Of a stretch of DNA of 64,000 nucleotides, positions 57,769 to 64,000 are shown piece after piece; the first letter of the stretch is position 1; each line of letters opens with the position of its first letter. Source of the stretch: Mikania micrantha (taxonomy: Eukaryota; Streptophyta; Magnoliopsida; Asterales; Asteraceae); assembly GCA_009363875.1 (NCBI GenBank), contig CM018698.1, forward strand, positions 54,094,067-54,158,066, in the 5' to 3' direction. The position numbers and the translations under genes were made by a program. The notes below the pieces were generated by a model. The model was not told where the DNA came from and did no database searches. It was given only the letters and a program-made list of their open reading frames with translations.

Positions 57769-58577
57769 AGGGTTTTTTTATTTCTGTAAGCTTTTTTAGC
57801 TTGTTGGCTCTGAAAGAAATATGAAATACAACAAAGGCCTACATAAAAGTCTTCTGATATTCAATTGAAAAATGTTTTTAAAAAATGATTTTGAATATTT
57901 TATTAAAGAATTTACATTAAAAATACTAGAAAATAAATTTAATCTAAACATTTTATACATGTAAATAGCAGTGTTGTAAAAATCGGCCTAGGAAGCCGCC
58001 TAGGCGCCAGTCGGCCTAGGCAGCCTATTTTCTTTTTTTTGGTTTTTTTGGCTTTTTTCGCGTAAAAATGACTCAGGGAAGTGATTATTCGAGACATTTC
58101 TCAAACCCAAATACTTAATATGTCTCTAAAACATCAAATTCAACATCTAATACATTGAAACATGTCACTAAACATCGAAATCCATCTATAAACTTTGAAT
58201 TTTGTGTTTAAGTTTGTAATTTGAAATACTTGACTTAGTATGTTTAAGTCTATTTTTTAATATATTTGAAGTATTATATTAAATTATTGATATTAATGTG
58301 TGTATATAATACATATTTGTAAAATTACATATAAAAATTCCAATCCACCTAACGCCGATTAATCCCGAGGCGGTACCTCGCCGCCCGACTAGCGCCTAGC
58401 GACTTTTACAACCATGGTAAATAGAAACATTTTTTTTAATTACACCATGTATAACTTTTATTTTATTATTGTTGGTCTAAGGATCGGATAAAAGGAAAGA
58501 AATTTTAACGTAATTATTAGTGAAAGACCCCGACTTTTTATTCCATTTAGATCCCCAAAATAGTTGAGCCGACCCTG
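57669..58577. mobile_element. hAT-like element splitting the Copia fragment
   Basis: Left end catggccagtccaa and right end agttgagccgaccctg are diverged inverted repeats. The 8-bp flank gtatatat follows the right end (58578-58585), and gtatatat/atatatat precedes the left. The Copia reading continues across the insertion (IYI then YIDN). It contains an (AT)n run at 57730-57762 and a second hAT MITE. No transposase is seen. Confidence 0.6.
57969..58416. mobile_element. hAT-type MITE, nested
   Basis: 448 bp, with an exact 8-bp target duplication gtaaatag (57961-57968 and 58417-58424). Inverted ends are cagtgttgtaaaaatcg and cgacttttacaaccatg. Subterminal blocks are GC-rich (ggcctaggaagccgcctagg; cgccgcccgactagcgcct). 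Non-coding. Confidence 0.92.
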
Positions 58578-59080
58578 GTATATATTGACAATATTTCTAC
58601 AGTGTTTTTGTCAAATAATGCAGTTCTTCATAATCGTAGAAAACATATTGATATTAAATATCATTATCTCAAAAGTTTGGTTGACACAAAGCAAGTTGGA
58701 CCAAAGTCGTGTTATACTCAAGAACAAGATTCAAGATGTGCTTACTAAAGCCTTAATAAAAAAAATTAGTTTAGCTATTTAAGAGAAATTAGACTGGGAG
58801 TGAAGAAACTTAACTAAAACTATTAACTTGATAAAAAAATCAAATGTGCATACCAACATTATATGTACTAGCCGGAAGCAATACATAAAATTACCACTAT
58901 TAATTTTATAAAAAAAAATTATTTCAATCATAATTATGTGCGTAACCGCATATGGTATTATACCATGTGGCATTATTCTGATTGCATTTTAAAATACTAA
59001 GTTTAGTTGTGAATTTTGATGAAAAAAATGTGAAATTGTAAGAGATTTGGATTCGTGGAGTATTTTTTTGAACTGAATTG
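58578..59080 (+). pseudogene. Copia RNase H end and LTR-like tail (remnant B)
   Basis: The RNase H end reads VYIDNISTVFLSNNAVLHNRRK, then HIDIKYHYL. The same purine-rich sequence and LTR-like tail as at 30993-31290 follow (agaaattagactgggagtga, tatggtattataccatgtgg). It is the downstream half of the fragment at 57236, separated by the hAT element. Confidence 0.8.
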
Positions 59081-59188
59081 AATTGGGATTGATGCGGTTC
59101 AATTGATGATTTGTTTATCCAATAGATGATTTTATCCCTGATTTTATGGTAATTATGTTCTCCAACGAAGTAGATATTGGGGATAGCA

Positions 59189-59381
59189 CCAAAGGGCTTA
59201 TAGCCCAATGGTACCCCCTTGACTTTCCAAATGGGAGGTCTTGGGTTCGAGTCTTGGCTAGAGCAAAAATTGCTCAGGCTGAGCTAGGGGGTTTTTCCAG
59301 TGTGGGTTTCCTCCTAGATGGAGGTGTCATGGTACACATTTAAACGAGGGGTACTAGACATTAGCTGTTAAAAAAAAAAAA
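59189..59381 (+). mobile_element. tRNA-derived SINE, copy 3
   Basis: 193 bp with an A box (tagcccaatgg, 59202-59212), a B box (ggttcgagtc, 59244-59253) and an A(12) tail. Exact 17-bp target duplication agatattggggatagca (59172-59188 and 59382-59398). The body is unlike the other two SINEs. The open frame across it is not a gene. Confidence 0.93.
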
Positions 59382-59398
59382 AGATATTGGGGATAGCA

Positions 59399-59898
59399 AC
59401 CGAAATAAAGTAAAATAATATAATATCTTATTAATATAACAATTAGAGTTGTTCATGAGACGGACCGAGCAAAGTTTGGTGTCTCATGCTTTGTTTGGTT
59501 GAAGACATGTTGAGTCCAGGTGTTTTGGTTTGTGAACAATTAGAGTCGAGCACTCGAGCTTGGCTTGGTTTATGAATGATTAATTTGAGCCGAGATCACT
59601 CGTTTTGTTAACAAGCAAATATATAACAGTTTTTATTGTTATTGTAATTGTTATTGTTATTCTCAGAGTTTCATGCCACTGAATGTCTCTACGCGTAGTA
59701 TTGGCAGTGGGCATCCAATATACCATTAGGATTGATTAGAGAGGCAAGTCAAAATTGCAATATATAAAATTATTGGTTTTAGAAAGTGAAAAATAGACAT
59801 CTCAAAATATTCACCATTAATTTACAAACGACTATGTACATTTATAAAATATTTTTTTATATACAATATGATTAAAGTTGTCTGTAAGTTAATACTTC
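59399..59898. other. Intergenic region
   Basis: No gene or clear element. A gagccgagcactcgagcttg-like, sentence-repeated stretch (59450-59600) may be a degraded hAT-type end. Confidence 0.4.
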
Positions 59899-59901
59899 TA
59901 A

Positions 59902-60448
59902 GACCATGGGGTATGCCCCATGGCTCAATCACTCCACCTATGCGTCACGTAGGCGCCACGTAGGCACTCACCACACCATTTTGGTGGAAATTTCCCTTTA
60001 TTCACTCACTCCACGTCATCATTCATTTTTAAATTAAAATGAGATATAATTAATGTTTAATTAAAAAAATTACATAAAATTATAAATGAAAATTACAAAT
60101 TAATAAAAAAATTACAAATTAATAAAAAAAATTACAAATTAATAAAAAAAATTACAAATTAATTAAAAAAATTACAATTTTTTTAGTGTATAATGGTTGT
60201 ATATATAGGTTTTGTGTGATGTGAATATTAAAGAGTGTGTGATATGAAGAAAAAATTACTGTGTGATGGTTGTATATATAAGTTTTTTTTTAAAGATTAA
60301 CGGTCGAAAGGTTTGGGGTCCAACGGGTCTCTAGACCATTGCCCCACTCACGCCTTCTACCCACGCCCCGACTCAAGCCCACAAGGGGGCGGTGTGCCAC
60401 GCCCTGCCACGCCCCAATCACGCCCAATCAAGGGCACACCCTCCGGTC
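59902..60448. mobile_element. PIF/Harbinger-type MITE
   Basis: 547 bp between TAA duplications (59899-59901 and 60449-60451). Inverted ends are gaccatggggtatgcccc and gggcacaccctccggtc. The GC-rich ends (cgtaggcgccacgtaggc; ccacgccctgccacgcccc) bracket an AT-rich middle with repeated attacaaattaataaaaaaa. The TAA target and end type fit Harbinger/Tourist-like elements. No transposase. Confidence 0.75.
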
Positions 60449-60451
60449 TAA

Positions 60452-60997
60452 CTACTAAAATAATAATATCATTTGTTTAACTTTGGTTTTTAAAATTTTG
60501 TATTTTAAACATTTTACAAAAATATAGCTACTATTCATATAATAAACAAGTCGTATAAAAAAATTAATTAGTTAGTAAAAAAAATTATAAAATTATATTT
60601 TTAGATAAAATATGATTTAAATCACATATAAATAAATAATTTAAGTAATAAAGCAATAATTTCATTTTTTTTAACTTTTGATTTGAAAAAGTTTGCTTCT
60701 TAAATATTTTGTTAAAAAACTATTTTTGAAAATGTCGTTTTTTTTTACAAAGAAATTGTGTTAATAATGAAATTTGCAAAGCAAAATTAAAAATTTAAAT
60801 AGTTAATAATGAATATTGTATAGCATAAAACGATATTTTAAAAAAAATGTTGAACTTTTATAAAAGTTTGTTCATTTAAAAAGTTTCATACTTTATAATT
60901 TTTCGGTTTTAAAAAGTATATTTTTTAGTATCAAGATTTTTTAATGTATTATCTGTCCTTTGTTTAATTGAAAATATATAGATAATGCAGTTAGTAT
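60452..60997. other. AT-rich intergenic region
   Basis: More than 75% A+T by eye. No gene, TIR or tRNA-like structure is recognised. Confidence 0.5.
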
Positions 60998-61000
60998 TTA

Positions 61001-62776
61001 GGCCGTGTTTGGGATTGTTTATTTAACTTTAAAAGAACTTTTTGTCAAAAATGTTTATTAACTTATAACATTGTTAAATGATGTTTTTAAAAACGTTTTT
61101 AAATTAGTTTTTCTAAAACGAATTTTTCAAAATGACAAGAAAGATATTCTTATATTGACAACCATTTAAAGTTATGGGTAGCGGTGGTGAGTTGGGATAA
61201 TAGTGGTGGGTGGCGGTGATGGTGGTGGTAGTGGGTGATAGTGGCAGGTGGCGGTAGGTGGTGCCTTCGCAGTAGGGTGGTGGCGTTTGCGGTGTCAGTG
61301 GCTGGCGATTGATGGTGGGGGAAGCTGGCAGTGGACCGGGGGGTGTAAGTGGTGGTCGATTGGGTAAAGAATAAACACTACTAGAAAACTGGAATTTTCC
61401 AACGAAATTTTCCGACGAAAAATTATGGTCGGAAGTTTCCAACTGTTTTCCGACAAAATTCCGACAAAAAAAAACCTTTATTTTTAGTGATAAAATTCCG
61501 ACAAGTTATCGACAACAAATGCCATGGTCGGAAAGTTCTCGTTAGATACCGACGAAATTCCGACCAAAAAATTAAAAATAAAATAAACAAAATAAAATAT
61601 TTATCAAAATAGTCTACGTAGGAAAATGGTCGGAAGTTTCCGACATTGTTCCGACCAAAATGAATAATTCGTTGGAAAGTTGTCGGAAGTTTGCAACCAT
61701 TTTCCTACCAAATGTTTTCTTTTTTATTTTTCAAGTTCTTAACATCGTTTTCTCGTGTCATATTTTTTTCGCCTTGATTATATACAAAAATATTAGTTAT
61801 AAACAATATAATTTAACAAATTAGATGTAACGACAAATAACTGAGCTAATAAAAAAATTTAGTAATCCCGGCAATCCAACATGATAGTTTGGCTTATATA
61901 TTCGTGTTTTGTTGTCGAATTTGTAGTTTGATGGTGGTAGTCTTTTGTGGTGAAGTTGTAATTTGACGATTGTAATCTTTTGAGCTAAAACTTGTAATTC
62001 GATGATGGTAGTTTTTGTGGTAGAACTTGAAACTCAACAATGTCGTTATCTTGTAGGTGAACATGATTTGTATCGAATTTTTGGGCATTTAAAGCAGAAA
62101 AAATATGGGTTTATTGCAATTATTTTATTTTTTTGAAACATTTTTTTATCGGAAACTGGTAGGAACAAATAAAAAAAAGTACGGGTGTGAAACTCGTTGG
62201 AAACTGGTTTGAAACGTTTTTGTCGGAAGTTTGTTGGAAATACTATTAAAAAATGAAGAAATAAATAAAGCTGGTGGTCGGAAATTCGTAGGAAAAATCT
62301 GATCGGAAATCAGTCGGAACATAAGTTGTCGGAATAACCAAAAAATAAAACTTAATGTTAAATTGTTTTTTGGGTCAGAAAATTCCTCGAAAGATAGTCG
62401 GAATCATTGTAGTCGGAAAGTTGTCGCAAAATGTCCTCGGAAGTTTGTCGGAAATATTTTTCCAACCAGGTATTTTCCGACGAAAATATGTTGTTGGAAT
62501 TTCGTCGGAAAAATCGATTTCCGACAAATTTCCGACCAAAACCTTCGTCGGAAAAGGCGTGTTTTCTAGTAGTGAAAGAGTAAACATATTTGTAATTTTA
62601 TGTCAATAAGTCATTTTACAAAGTCAGAATTTTTAGATTTTGAAAAACAATTATTTCCCTTTTGCAAAAAGTCAATTTCAAAAGTCGTTTTTAGGTTTGT
62701 TAAACTTATTAACTTATTGGCTTTTTGAAAAAGATAATAAATAAATTTATTTTAAAATGAAATCCCAAACAAACAC
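61001..62776. mobile_element. Harbinger-like element with a nested CACTA element
   Basis: Ends ggccgtgtttgggatt and aatcccaaacaaacac are inverted repeats with about 12 of 16 matching. TTA flanks lie at 60998-61000 and 62777-62779. The body, minus the CACTA insert, is about 580 bp, with a GGT/GGC-rich patch at 61170-61350. No transposase is seen. Confidence 0.65.
61376..62574. mobile_element. Non-autonomous CACTA transposon
   Basis: 1,199 bp. Ends are CACTACTAGAAAAC and GTTTTCTAGTAGTG, flanked by a 3-bp duplication aaa (61373-61375 and 62575-62577). Many subterminal copies of TTCCGACGAAA / TTTCGTCGGAA occur on both sides, as expected for CACTA transposase binding sites. The interior shows no intact transposase. 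Confidence 0.93.
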
Positions 62777-62779
62777 TTA

Positions 62780-63838
62780 ATATTATTGTTTAATATAAAG
62801 TATACATTCAAGAGGAGGAGAGAGATAAAGAAAATTAGTGTGATGTTACTTTAATAAATTTACATATGTCAAACATTATTTTTATTAGTTAATATAAAGA
62901 AAAAAAGTTAGTCAGCTTGATTTTATACGAGCTCATTACAAGCAAGAGTTTTTTAAATTTTTTAACAAATGAGAGAAATCTATATTAACAATAATCATAA
63001 TACATATTACTATCTAATATCTCTATTAAATATTAGTTGATAATAATATATATGAATTTATTTTTTTATTTATCAAGTTTATCAACATAATTTTTTAAAA
63101 AATAATTATCAACTATTCAGATATACTGTAAAGTGAAATTGCAATAAATATGATCCTTTCAAGAGTAACATGTAAAAATTCCTTCCTATGTTATTTTGAA
63201 ATTTTATATGTGGTATCTTAACTAGTAGTAAATAAAGAAAATAATTATTTATAGCATTGGTGTCATAAACCATAAGTTTTTTAATAGCCTTTTTTAACGG
63301 CCAAAGAATCTAAATATGCTTATAATTTTAATTGTGAAAATTCATACTAATGATACGTTATAGGAATATATTTTAGGTGGAACAATATATTTCAGATGTG
63401 TTAGAGGTCTTACCACAGTAGATCTTCGGACAATAGGTTAATTTTTTTGGAATGGTAAGCGAATCAGGTCACCAATGTTGTCTTGTTTTGAGGACGCGGG
63501 TGACCTTTCAACATTACGTTTACCCGAGTGACCGGACTTAAAATGTATTCGTTGGCCTTTGAAAAAAAATGATATGTCATGCGGTTTAAAAATTCAGAAT
63601 TTTTCTGTTGACAAAATGTTTAATCTATGATATGCTGATTTCTTCATAAAATGTTCTAGTTAGTTATAACTGTTAAAAAGCTAGACGCATAAAATAGGGT
63701 ACGAAATAGATATAAAACATCAAGACTGTCAGTTAATAATGAAGAGAACGTTGGGTTCAAAGACCTAATTTGTTTTTGTAAGTTAATGAATTTCCTTCCT
63801 CATTCTCATTCAACATGTTCTGCCTATATAATACAAAA
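62780..63838. other. Intergenic region
   Basis: Mostly AT-rich. A less AT-rich stretch at 63395-63560 (accacagtagatcttcggac; gaccggactta) has no open frame or known structure that I recognise. Confidence 0.4.
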
Positions 63839-64000
63839 CTAGGTTATTACCCCGTGTATTACACGGAATCAATATAAAATATTAAATAGCTAGAACTGAT
63901 AATTTAAAATTTATAAAACGATATTTTGATATAAGATAATTAAGCTATGTATTAACAGATACTTTAAGCATTAAAACAACAATTCGAAAGTTTAGTAACT
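63839..64000 (-). mobile_element. Helitron-like 3' end, running off the window
   Basis: On the - strand the sequence ends ccgtgtaatacacgg (a hairpin), ggtaataac, then CTAG (63842-63839), followed by T. This is the same kind of end as the cluster at 52388-53451, in the opposite orientation. The 5' end lies beyond 64000. Confidence 0.65.

Overview
This window reads as plant nuclear DNA. It is AT-rich and has two ordinary plant genes, a VQ-motif transcriptional cofactor (2377-2931, + strand) and a three-exon DUF1639 protein (33133-34421, - strand). Almost everything else is transposable elements inserted into one another. The TGTCACACCCC-type termini of the long LTRs and the extra open reading frame behind pol in the large Copia element remind me of composite-family (Asteraceae) genomes. 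That placement is inference, not proof.

Layout. 1-5690: a SINE, the VQ gene with promoter elements and two tiny uORFs, and a tandemly duplicated 3' flank carrying a fold-back MITE in a TA microsatellite. 5696-26553: a 20.9-kb Sirevirus-like Ty1/Copia element on the - strand with both LTRs, exact 5-bp target duplication (taatg), tRNA-Met primer site, gag, pol and a long extra ORF, all broken by stops. Three solo LTRs (6958-8676, 9601-13883, 21883-24622) interrupt it. 26559-32603: AT-rich tandem repeats, MITEs beside a (TATG)n array, a hAT MITE, Copia fragments and a second SINE. 33133-34421: the DUF1639 gene, followed by another hAT MITE.

36117-51860: a three-level nest. The outer solo LTR (target duplication cgtta) holds a 5'-truncated chromodomain-type Ty3/Gypsy element (37546-46169), whose 3' LTR itself holds a solo LTR (39661-42613). 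The outer LTR also holds a second solo LTR (47213-51224) that contains a third (48142-50420). 51890-53931: a cluster of Helitron ends. 53951-64000: a MULE-like element, a Copia RT/RNase H fragment split by a hAT element that contains another hAT MITE, a third SINE, two Harbinger-like elements (one containing a CACTA element) and a Helitron end at the right edge.

Nesting order was read from matching target-site duplications on both sides of each insertion. Only the VQ and DUF1639 genes look functional; all retrotransposon genes are pseudogenes. I saw no rRNA, functional tRNA, CRISPR array, bacterial-type operon or organellar block.
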